From the NCBI GenBank assembly GCA_963691755.1, contig OY829366.1:2542001-2606000 (forward strand): 64,000 nucleotides of DNA, read 5' to 3'. Source of the DNA: Dinoroseobacter sp013215265. GTDB lineage: Bacteria > Pseudomonadota > Alphaproteobacteria > Rhodobacterales > Rhodobacteraceae. A model generated the notes under the pieces. The model did not search any database. It was not told the origin of the DNA and saw only the letters and a program-made list of their open reading frames with translations. The translations under genes were made by a program, and so were the position numbers. Positions 7,258-14,771 of the stretch are shown one piece after another. Position 1 is the first letter of the stretch; each line of letters opens with the position of its first letter.

Positions 7258-9292
7258 GTTGGTCTCCAAAACGGATGAGGGCATCTGCAGCAAGAGCGGA
7301 TTGCCGCCCGCAGATCAACGGGTTGATTTCAATTTCTGCCGGTTGATAAGCCGAAACATAGGCTGTGGCGGCCATAATCGCGTCCAATATTGCATTAATG
7401 TTCGCAGCAGGACGCCCACGATAGCCTTCCAAAATCCGTGAAATTCTAAGTTGAGACAGCGTATCACCAATCTCTGAGCGTGTTGCGGGCAGCAGAACGC
7501 AGGCGCGATCTTCAATCAATTCCGTTAGCGTCCCACCTGCAGCAAGCGTAAGCACATACCCATGCGCGGGATCGGCAATTACCCCCACGAGAAGCTCTGC
7601 AATAGTATCGGTCACCATCTCTTCGACCAGATAGGTATCGGTCGGCATTGCATTCGCCGCGCGAAGCAAGTCTGTGGTTGATTGAAGTCCGACCACCACA
7701 GCGCCAACTTCGGTTTTATGAGCAATCCCCTCGCCTTTCAGCACGATCGGAAAGCCAATTTCATTTGCAGCAGTTTCAAGTGCAGCGCTGCAGTTGACCT
7801 GAACCGATCTGGGCACTTCAACGCCTGCGTCGCGCAAGGCAGACTTTGCATCACGCTCGCTCAAAAGCCTTGAGGGTCCAGTTGGCCGGGGAATGATCAA
7901 AAGTTCCGGCACGCTCCTCGGTCGCGCGCCAAGCCACGCAGCCACCTCCATCGCCTCTATCGCCTCGTCCATACCGGCAAAAGGGACTATTCCAAGATCC
8001 ACCAGACGAGATGCGACTGCTTCTGGTATCGTCTCTTTCAGAGACGCAAGGATCGCTACCGGCTTGCCTGACGCTTTCTGGGTTTGCGCCACCGCATCGA
8101 TCACATCTTCCCAGTCACTTGCATCACAACGATCACTGCGCGGAAAATCCAGCACAACGCAGCCCATCGCGAGATCACCGATCATCATCGCGGAAAATGC
8201 TTTGGTGAGCGCGTCTACATCACCCCAAATATAGGTGTGATAATCAAGCGGATTTGCCAGCGCGACCTTCGGACCGAGTGCATTTCTGAGGGCCGCCTTT
8301 TGATCGGGGTCAAGGGGGGGAAAGCACAACGCCGATCCGTGCGCCGTATCCGCCATTAGGCTTGCCTCGCCCCCAGAGCATGACATCGATGCAATTCGGT
8401 TTGACGGCAAAGGCCCCACAACATGCAGCAGTTTCAGTGTCTCAAGCAAAGCCGGCAAGGAAGAAACCTTCCCAATTCCCAAACGCCGGAGCAAAGCGTC
8501 TGCACCTGCATCGCTTCCAGACAAAGACGCTGTATGCGAAACGGCTGCGGATCTGGCTTGCTCCGACTTTCCAACCTTGAGCGCCACAATAGGCTTGCCC
8601 AACGCGCATGCCTTAGCAGCAAGAGCTTCAAACGCACGTAGATCGTCGAGCCCTTCGATGTGAAGGCCCAACGCGGTAACGCGATCATCGTCCAGAAGCG
8701 CTTGTGAAATAGCGGAAATTCCGGTTTGCGCCTGATTGCCAGCGGTCACCATATAGGCGATGGGCAACCCCCTGTCCTGCATCGTCAGATTGATCGCGAT
8801 ATTGGAAGATTGCGTAACAATCGCAACGCCACGATCCACAGAGACACCGCCATGCTGGTCCGGCCAAAGCGCTGCACCGTCAAGATAATTCAGAAACCCA
8901 TAACAATTCGGCCCAAGGATCGTCATATCGCCCGCTGCGGTCAAAAGTTCGCGTTGCTTTGCAGCGCCATCTTCAGTTTCCGCCTGCGCTTCCAGAAACC
9001 CGGACGCGAAACAAACAGCCCCCCCAGCCCCTTGCGCCGACAATGCACGTACGACCTCAATGGTGCTGTTTCGGTTGATCCCTATAAAGCTCGCATCCGG
9101 TGGCTCTGGAAGATCCGCAAGCGTCTTGAAGGCTTTCAATCCGCCAACGACCTCTCGGGACGGATGTACAGGCCAGATCTCTCCTGCAAATCCGATCCTC
9201 CCGCATTGTTCAATGACGTTGGAACACCATGCCCCACCGCCGATCACGGCAATGCTTTTGGGACGCAGAAGACGCTCTATCCCGGACATCAT
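7250..9292 (-). CDS. Acyl-CoA synthetase, ADP(NDP)-forming, fused alpha-beta type
   Basis: A 680-residue fusion of CoA-binding, succinyl-CoA-ligase-like and ATP-grasp domains. The CoA-binding Rossmann domain is about residues 10-130 (SIAVIGG..., LGPNCYGF at 127-134). The phosphorylated histidine is expected at His253 in AVSHTASLSGS. The ATP-grasp part begins about residue 480 and carries YLVEEMV and EINPLICG motifs. The enzyme makes an acyl-CoA with ATP to ADP plus phosphate. The start overlaps the ACAD stop as ATGA. In the better-known carnitine and butyrobetaine pathways activation is done by an AMP-forming ligase or CoA-transferase, so this type is noteworthy. The acyl substrate is inferred from neighbours. 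Confidence 0.88.
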   Translation of the reverse strand: MMSGIERLLRPKSIAVIGGGAWCSNVIEQCGRIGFAGEIWPVHPSREVVGGLKAFKTLADLPEPPDASFIGINRNSTIEVVRALSAQGAGGAVCFASGFLEAQAETEDGAAKQRELLTAAGDMTILGPNCYGFLNYLDGAALWPDQHGGVSVDRGVAIVTQSSNIAINLTMQDRGLPIAYMVTAGNQAQTGISAISQALLDDDRVTALGLHIEGLDDLRAFEALAAKACALGKPIVALKVGKSEQARSAAVSHTASLSGSDAGADALLRRLGIGKVSSLPALLETLKLLHVVGPLPSNRIASMSCSGGEASLMADTAHGSALCFPPLDPDQKAALRNALGPKVALANPLDYHTYIWGDVDALTKAFSAMMIGDLAMGCVVLDFPRSDRCDASDWEDVIDAVAQTQKASGKPVAILASLKETIPEAVASRLVDLGIVPFAGMDEAIEAMEVAAWLGARPRSVPELLIIPRPTGPSRLLSERDAKSALRDAGVEVPRSVQVNCSAALETAANEIGFPIVLKGEGIAHKTEVGAVVVGLQSTTDLLRAANAMPTDTYLVEEMVTDTIAELLVGVIADPAHGYVLTLAAGGTLTELIEDRACVLLPATRSEIGDTLSQLRISRILEGYRGRPAANINAILDAIMAATAYVSAYQPAEIEINPLICGRQSALAADALIRFGDQHE

Positions 9293-10449
9293 GCCCCCAA
9301 TGGGCGCAAGAGATCTCGGCTGATGATATGCCGCTGGATTTCCGACGTTCCATCCCAGATGCGTTCCACCCGCGCATCCCGCCAGAACCTCTCGATCGGA
9401 AAATCATCCATTAGGCCCATACCGCCGAAAATCTGTAAGGTCGTATCCGTGACCTTTGCGAGCATTTCGGAAGCGTAAACTTTTGCACTGGCGATCTCGC
9501 GGTTTGCGGGCAATCCCGCATCGAGGCGCCAAGCCGCCGCGAGTGTCAGCCAATCCGCCGCATCAATCTCGGTGATCATATCCGCGATCTGAAAGCTGAC
9601 ACCCTGGAATTTTCCAATGGCTTGCCCGAATTGCTTGCGCTCGGCCGCATAGTTTAGCGCATAGTCAAAACACCTTCGCGCACGACCAACGCAAAACGCG
9701 GCAACGGTAAGACGGGTGGCATAAAGCCATTCGTTCATGACGGCAAAACCACCATCGACTTCGCCAAGCACCTGCGCATCCGGCAGACGGCAATTGTCAA
9801 AATACAGAACGTAGTTTTTGTATCCCTTGTGGCTGACCGAGTTGTAGCCTTCGCGCACCTCAAAGCCTGGTGTGCCTCGATCTACAAGGAATGTTGTTAT
9901 GCGCTTCTTTGGACCTTTCGGGGTCTCATCGACGCCAGTGGCAATAAAGACGATGAAGAAATCCGCGTGCTCCGCCCCTGAGATGAAATGCTTGGATCCA
10001 TTGACGACCCAATCCCCACCCTCTCTTACCGCAGCACATTTCATTCCACGCACATCTGAGCCTGCATCAGGTTCAGTCATTGCCAAGGCATCCATGCGTT
10101 CGCCCCGAACGGCAGGAAGCAGGTAACGTTCTCGTTGTGCCTCATTACAAGCCATCAGGATGTTTTGTGGGCGTCCGAAAAAATGCGTAAGCGCCATAGA
10201 GCCGCGCCCCAGTTCACGTTCAACGAGCGTGAAGTCCAGATGGCTTAACCCAGCCCCCCCGACCTCTTCGGGAAAGTTGCAGGCGTAAAACCCCAGGTCT
10301 ATGCATTTTTGTTTGATTTCCTGCCCCAGTTCTTCTGGAACGTGCCCTGTGCGCTCAACTTCGGCTTCGTGCGGATAAATCTCGTTTTCAACGAAACTGC
10401 GAACAGTCGAGACGATCATGTCTTGTTCGTCGTTCAATCCAAACTGCAT
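9289..10449 (-). CDS. Acyl-CoA dehydrogenase (possible gamma-butyrobetainyl-CoA dehydrogenase)
   Basis: A 386-residue FAD flavoprotein with the full ACAD layout: N-terminal helical domain, middle beta domain (ALAMTEPDAGSDV at 121-133, HFISGAEHADFFIVF) and C-terminal helical domain (ERKQFGQAIGKFQG, LQIFGGMG). The start at 10449 has GGAGA upstream; the 37 codons beyond it overlap the divergent regulator. At the position of the catalytic Glu of MCAD-like enzymes the sequence has Asp366 (RIWDGTSEIQR). It is first in the operon with the CoA ligase, CaiD-like and BKACE genes, so oxidation of gamma-butyrobetainyl-CoA to crotonobetainyl-CoA is plausible. Electrons would go to ETF. Confidence 0.87.
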   Translation of the reverse strand: MQFGLNDEQDMIVSTVRSFVENEIYPHEAEVERTGHVPEELGQEIKQKCIDLGFYACNFPEEVGGAGLSHLDFTLVERELGRGSMALTHFFGRPQNILMACNEAQRERYLLPAVRGERMDALAMTEPDAGSDVRGMKCAAVREGGDWVVNGSKHFISGAEHADFFIVFIATGVDETPKGPKKRITTFLVDRGTPGFEVREGYNSVSHKGYKNYVLYFDNCRLPDAQVLGEVDGGFAVMNEWLYATRLTVAAFCVGRARRCFDYALNYAAERKQFGQAIGKFQGVSFQIADMITEIDAADWLTLAAAWRLDAGLPANREIASAKVYASEMLAKVTDTTLQIFGGMGLMDDFPIERFWRDARVERIWDGTSEIQRHIISRDLLRPLGA

Positions 10450-10488
10450 GGCATCTCTCCTGCATAAAGTTACCCACCGATACCCAAC

Positions 10489-10518
10489 TTGACCAATACA
10501 ATCATACAGTTTTAGACA
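10489..10518 (+). promoter_or_regulatory. Candidate promoter of the GATase1-AraC regulator, possibly giving a leaderless mRNA
   Basis: TTGACC (10489-10494) and TAGACA (10513-10518) are spaced 18 bp and resemble sigma70 -35 and -10 boxes. The ATG of the regulator is at 10525, only 7 bases after the -10 box, and no ribosome binding site precedes it. Together this suggests that transcription starts at or next to the start codon. The intergenic region is only 75 bp and must also hold the promoter of the opposite operon. Confidence 0.4.
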
Positions 10519-10524
10519 TAAATC

Positions 10525-11493
10525 ATGCGAAATTGGAAAACTGGAGCGGAAGACATTCAAAACGTAGCAGTTTTGATTTTTCCGAGATTTTCAAACCACT
10601 GTCTTGCAAATGTGATCGAGCCCCTGCGCGCCGCGAATGAGGCGCTCGGTCGAGCGGCATACACTTGGGAACTGGTATCCCTTGATGGGGAAATGGTTGA
10701 AAGCTCGAGCGGCATGCCTGTGCTGCCCAAGTGCAAACTGTCGGACCATCCAGGAGGTGAGTTTCTGTTTGTCGCATCCAGTTATGACGTTCAGAAATTT
10801 GCAAATTCACAGACAGCACAGGCCCTTCGAAGTGCAGAGAACAAGTTCTCGGTCGTTGCAGGTTTGGATACTGGCGCCTGGCTCATGGCGCATGCCGGAT
10901 TGCTGGAAGGTGCAGAAGCCACAATTCATTGGGACGAACTGACGGCATTTTCTGAAAGCTTTGCGAACGTGGATGTTGTCGCAGAACGTTTCGTTCATCA
11001 AGGCAATCGCATCACCTGCGGTGGCGCCATGACGGCCTTTGATCTCATTCTCGACCTGATCGGACGACAACATGGGGAGGCAATAAAACTTGAAGTTGCG
11101 GATCTGTTTGTACCGCAAGATACCCGATCCCGTAGCCACTATTTGCGTCACCAGCATGCCTCATCAGAAGTCAATAAATGTCTGAAACTAATGTCAGAAA
11201 ACGTAGAATCCCCACTTACAATCGCGGAACTCGCTGAAATGGCTGACACAAATCAGAAAACGCTGAACCGGCTTTTTGTGACTGAATTGGGAGCGCCGCC
11301 CAAGTCGGTCTACAGACGCATACGACTTTCAACGGCACGACGTCTGGCGAAACAGTCAAACTACACGATTACCGAAATCACCTTACGATCTGGGTACATT
11401 AACGCCGCTGCGATGACACGGGCTTTTGTTGAAGAGTTCGGCCAGACGCCCAGCGCTTTACGTAAGGATGCGAAGCTTACAACATATCCCTAA
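10525..11493 (+). CDS. GlxA-family transcriptional regulator (GATase1-like domain plus AraC HTH; GbdR/CdhR type)
   Basis: A 322-residue regulator. Residues about 12-180 form a DJ-1/PfpI-like domain (NVAVLIFPRFSNHCLANVIEPL at its start), without an obvious catalytic cysteine nucleophile. Residues about 215-315 form the AraC-type DNA-binding domain with two helix-turn-helix units (TIAELAEMADTNQKTLNRLF and TITEITLRSGYINAAAMTRAF). Family members such as GbdR and CdhR activate glycine betaine and carnitine catabolism in Pseudomonas, which matches this neighbourhood. It is divergent from the ACAD operon, 75 bp apart, and its stop codon overlaps that of the mttB-like gene (CTAA, 11490-11493). Confidence 0.9.
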   Translation: MRNWKTGAEDIQNVAVLIFPRFSNHCLANVIEPLRAANEALGRAAYTWELVSLDGEMVESSSGMPVLPKCKLSDHPGGEFLFVASSYDVQKFANSQTAQALRSAENKFSVVAGLDTGAWLMAHAGLLEGAEATIHWDELTAFSESFANVDVVAERFVHQGNRITCGGAMTAFDLILDLIGRQHGEAIKLEVADLFVPQDTRSRSHYLRHQHASSEVNKCLKLMSENVESPLTIAELAEMADTNQKTLNRLFVTELGAPPKSVYRRIRLSTARRLAKQSNYTITEITLRSGYINAAAMTRAFVEEFGQTPSALRKDAKLTTYP

Positions 11494-13040
11494 TACGTCT
11501 GATTGAGAGCCTCTGCCGCAGGAATTTCGCGTTCGCGACGCGCAATGTAGTCGAGCAAAGCTTCATTAGTTCCGGGGTCCAAACTGGGTTGCTCATAATC
11601 CTTCAGAAGCGCCCGGGCGTGGTTCAGCGCTCGCTCCGTGATCTCAAGTCCACCTTCGGCTTGCCATTTTTCAATTGAATTGTTGTCAAAGAGCTCTGGC
11701 ATAAAAAACGCGCGTTGGAAGTTTTCCAGGGTATGCGGATGCCCCAGATAGTGGCCTCCCGGCCCGATATCCCCGACGGCCTTCAAAGCTTCGTCGAAAT
11801 CATCCCATCGAACACCTTCAGCCATACGATAACCCATCGCGCACATTTCCGCATCGACAACAAATTTCGCGATGGAACAGTGCATACCGGCCTCATTCCA
11901 GCCAGCACTATGCCAGAGGTAATTTGCACCCGCCATCAACACCGCATTCAGCGTCATGGCGCTTTCGTATCCGGCTTGCGCATCAAACGTTTTGGCGCCT
12001 CCAAGCGTATTCGAACTGCGCCACGGGACATCGTAATAGCGCGCCATCTGACCGATCATGAAGTTCATAAGGCTGATTTCAGGGGTTCCTGCCATCGGCG
12101 CACCAGACTTCATGGAAACCGTAGACAAGTAATGCCCATAGATTGCTGGCGCGCCTTTGCGGATTACTTGGGTATATGCCAGCGCAGATAGGGCTTCGGC
12201 ATTCAGCTGCGCAACGCTTGGCGCAACACTTGCTGGTGTATTTGCGCCCCCCAACACAAACGGAGAACACAACACGGGTTGGTTTCGACGGCTGAACGCA
12301 CGCATGGCCCCCAACATGGTTTCGTCCCAGACCAAGGGCGAGTTACCGTTGCAATTGCCTGTAACGACCGGATGGGTTTCTAAGAATTCTTCGCCAAACA
12401 ACAACGCGCACATCTCTATCACGTCTTCAGCGTTCTTGGGGCTTGTTGTCATGCCCATGAACGTTTTGTCTGAGTGCTTCATGGAAGAATATGTGATCCG
12501 CAGATGCCGGTGACTAATCGGATGATCCATCGGCTCAACGATATGGTGCGCGCTGGAATGCAGCACCGGGGACATATGGCTGAGCTTGTGAAATATCGCC
12601 AGGTCTTCGAGCGTTGGTCCCCTTCGAACATCGCCCAGATCACGCAAATACGGCGCACCTGTCATTGGGACAAAAATGGAATGCTCGTTTCCAAACGGGA
12701 GCGACTTTTGAGGATCGCGTGCGTGATACGTAAAGCTAGACGGGATAGTCGCTATCAGTTCTCGGACAAGATCACGATCGAGATGAACAGTTTCGCCTCG
12801 CACCTTGGCACCTGCATTTCGCCAGTCCTCTTGAGCGATTGGGTCACGAAACACCACGCCCACATTTTCAAGAATATCCATTGAGGCTGCATCGATGCGC
12901 TGGACCTGCTCGGCGTCCATTACTTCAGTGTGCGGGAGACGGCGTTTCAGCGCCGGAAGCATTGAGAAATCACGCGCCTCACGTGTTGCCTTGCGTGCCC
13001 CACGACCACGGCGAACTTTACCGACCGCCTCTACTGCCAT
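11490..13040 (-). CDS. MttB-superfamily trimethylamine/quaternary-amine:corrinoid methyltransferase, non-pyrrolysine
   Basis: A 516-residue TIM-barrel methyltransferase of the MttB superfamily, recognisable from PYLRDLGDVRRGPTLEDL, the VVTGNCNGNSPLVWDE segment and the C-terminal GGHYLGHPHTLENFQRAFF region. There is no in-frame amber codon; the gene itself ends in TAG, so it belongs to the non-pyrrolysine branch whose known members demethylate glycine betaine, proline betaine, carnitine or gamma-butyrobetaine to a corrinoid protein. The ATG at 13040 follows a strong GGGGAGGG site. The N-terminus carries an Arg/Gly motif (RRGRGARK, residues 10-17). No corrinoid protein gene is adjacent. Substrate is inferred only. 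Confidence 0.9.
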   Translation of the reverse strand: MAVEAVGKVRRGRGARKATREARDFSMLPALKRRLPHTEVMDAEQVQRIDAASMDILENVGVVFRDPIAQEDWRNAGAKVRGETVHLDRDLVRELIATIPSSFTYHARDPQKSLPFGNEHSIFVPMTGAPYLRDLGDVRRGPTLEDLAIFHKLSHMSPVLHSSAHHIVEPMDHPISHRHLRITYSSMKHSDKTFMGMTTSPKNAEDVIEMCALLFGEEFLETHPVVTGNCNGNSPLVWDETMLGAMRAFSRRNQPVLCSPFVLGGANTPASVAPSVAQLNAEALSALAYTQVIRKGAPAIYGHYLSTVSMKSGAPMAGTPEISLMNFMIGQMARYYDVPWRSSNTLGGAKTFDAQAGYESAMTLNAVLMAGANYLWHSAGWNEAGMHCSIAKFVVDAEMCAMGYRMAEGVRWDDFDEALKAVGDIGPGGHYLGHPHTLENFQRAFFMPELFDNNSIEKWQAEGGLEITERALNHARALLKDYEQPSLDPGTNEALLDYIARREREIPAAEALNQTY

Positions 13041-13236
13041 GGATCCCTCCCCCTTTTTCACTGCTCCTTTCGTACCATGCTTGGGTCAAAGAACGCGTTG
13101 GAAAGCGAAATCTAACTCGAAGATTCCGACCCTATTCAACTTGATTGGCACTTTACTCTCCAACGCCCTTCTAAAAGGCGCTAACATTCGAGAAAAACGC
13201 GTGAACAGCAGTATCGCATTGCCCTTAATCCTCTGA
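13041..13236. other. Upstream region of the mttB-like gene, no gene seen
   Basis: The stretch between the mttB-like start and the in-frame TGA (13234-13236) ahead of the next gene shows no convincing coding sequence. It should contain the mttB promoter on the minus strand, close behind the strong ribosome binding site at about 13045-13053. A GTG at 13201 opens a frame that stops at 13234. Confidence 0.4.
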
Positions 13237-13338
13237 GCGGAGCCATCCGACATCAAACCATCAGTAAAACCCACCCGTATTGGCGTAGTCCTGCCACAGA
13301 ACTTTCGTGAAGAGACTGCGATTTGCCGTCTGCTCGAA

Positions 13339-14769
13339 ATGCTCATCGAGGACAGCAGGTTTGATCTTGTTTCCGCAACTTTCGGCGAGCACGAGGCGTT
13401 TGCAGGATTTGGGCTGGTGCATAGATACTCAAAACTTGAGGCGAAAATATTTGCACCAAGGGCAAAGGTGTCTACGCAGGCGTTCGATAATTTTATCTCT
13501 ACTATTCATACCGTTACCCCAGTTACGCCTGATGTATTGGTCGATCTTACGACAGGATTCAACAGCCATATCAGTGATCAGAACGCGAAGCATGGTGTCT
13601 GGACGCTTTCCAGTTTTGATGCTCTGGCTGGTCTTGGCGAGGCGATGTTCGGACATCCTTGGACGATTGCAAGAATTGAGAAGAGAACGAAAGATCCCAG
13701 CAAAAGACACGTGATAGCCTCGGCGCGTTTTGACACAAAATTCGCCGCTGCACGCAATCGTGCATTTCTTCGGGAAAAATCGATCTGGCTTCTCGAACGC
13801 GAACTTGCGCGTATCAGCGTGACCGGGCAGATCGCGCATCAAGACGAAGCGGAGGCTTCTGCAAATGAGCCGCAAGCCCACAACCTCCCTCGTTACCTGC
13901 TTAAACTGACGTACAAGCTCACAGCGCGCGTCGTTGACGTGATAAAGAAAAAACTTGGAGGCACCCCGAAACCCTTCGGTTTATCTATCGCACAAGGCAC
14001 CCCCCTTTCTTTCGATCCAGCAAAGGCGACAGAGATCGCAAACCCTAAAGGGCACTACCTTGCTGACCCGTTCTTCGCGCAAAGAGACAATGAGACTTAC
14101 CTCTTCTTCGAAGACTATGACTACGCAACAGACTTGGGGAAGTTGTCGGTGGGTCGGCTGGATAACGGCGATCTGACAATTATTGGTGATACGCATGCCG
14201 CCCCGCCGCACCATTCGTACCCGTTTGTCTTCAACCATGATGGTCACACTTACATGGTCCCCGAAACGGCTTCAAAATCCGCTCTGGAAGTTTGGCGCAG
14301 TACGAACTGGCCTTTGGGATGGGAGCGCGTCGGTATCCAGCTGGAGGGTATCAGCTGCGCGGATACAAGCTTGGTGAAACGGGATGAAACGTGGTGGCTG
14401 TTCACCAATATCTGTCGGGATAGCTTCGGCGATTTTTGCAGCGAGCTACACGTTTTTCAGGTGAGCGGACCTGACCTGAAGACAATGGTGCCCCATGCTA
14501 TGAATCCTATCGTGCTGGGAAGCGATGTGGCGCGCAACGCAGGACGTTTCTTTGACATCAATGGTGATCTTTACAGACCCTCTCAAGACAACACGCATGG
14601 CACTTACGGATATGGACTGAACCTCATGAAAGTTGAGGACCTAACCCTGACTTCTTACAAAGAGACCAGAGTTCGACATATCAAAGGCCCAGACATACCC
14701 GGCGCGATCGGATGTCATCATATTGATTGGCTGGACGACAACGTCATCTTCGACATCCGGAAAGCTTAA
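13339..14769 (+). CDS. GINT1-like (glucosamine inositolphosphorylceramide transferase family) glycosyltransferase with formyltransferase-like N-terminus; start codon uncertain
   Basis: 476 residues from the first ATG. The C-terminal part (about 205-476) has the five-bladed-propeller-like pattern of GINT1/GH43-like proteins: LADPFFAQRDNETYLFFEDYD, GDTHAAPPHHSYPFVF, MVPETASKSALEVWR, RNAGRFFDINGDLYRPSQD. The N-terminal part looks like a formyltransferase-type nucleotide fold. However, the frame is open upstream to 13237 and encodes a plausible first beta strand and helix (RIGVVLPQNFREETAICRLLE) before the ATG, with no ATG, GTG or TTG available. The gene may therefore start at a rare codon, have lost its start, or contain an error. 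It ends two bases before the convergent flippase gene. Confidence 0.7.
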   Translation: MLIEDSRFDLVSATFGEHEAFAGFGLVHRYSKLEAKIFAPRAKVSTQAFDNFISTIHTVTPVTPDVLVDLTTGFNSHISDQNAKHGVWTLSSFDALAGLGEAMFGHPWTIARIEKRTKDPSKRHVIASARFDTKFAAARNRAFLREKSIWLLERELARISVTGQIAHQDEAEASANEPQAHNLPRYLLKLTYKLTARVVDVIKKKLGGTPKPFGLSIAQGTPLSFDPAKATEIANPKGHYLADPFFAQRDNETYLFFEDYDYATDLGKLSVGRLDNGDLTIIGDTHAAPPHHSYPFVFNHDGHTYMVPETASKSALEVWRSTNWPLGWERVGIQLEGISCADTSLVKRDETWWLFTNICRDSFGDFCSELHVFQVSGPDLKTMVPHAMNPIVLGSDVARNAGRFFDINGDLYRPSQDNTHGTYGYGLNLMKVEDLTLTSYKETRVRHIKGPDIPGAIGCHHIDWLDDNVIFDIRKA

Positions 14770-14771
14770 CC

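Noticed and set aside
11490..13040. Pyrrolysine-containing MttB
   Set aside because: No internal amber codon is present; the only TAG is the stop.
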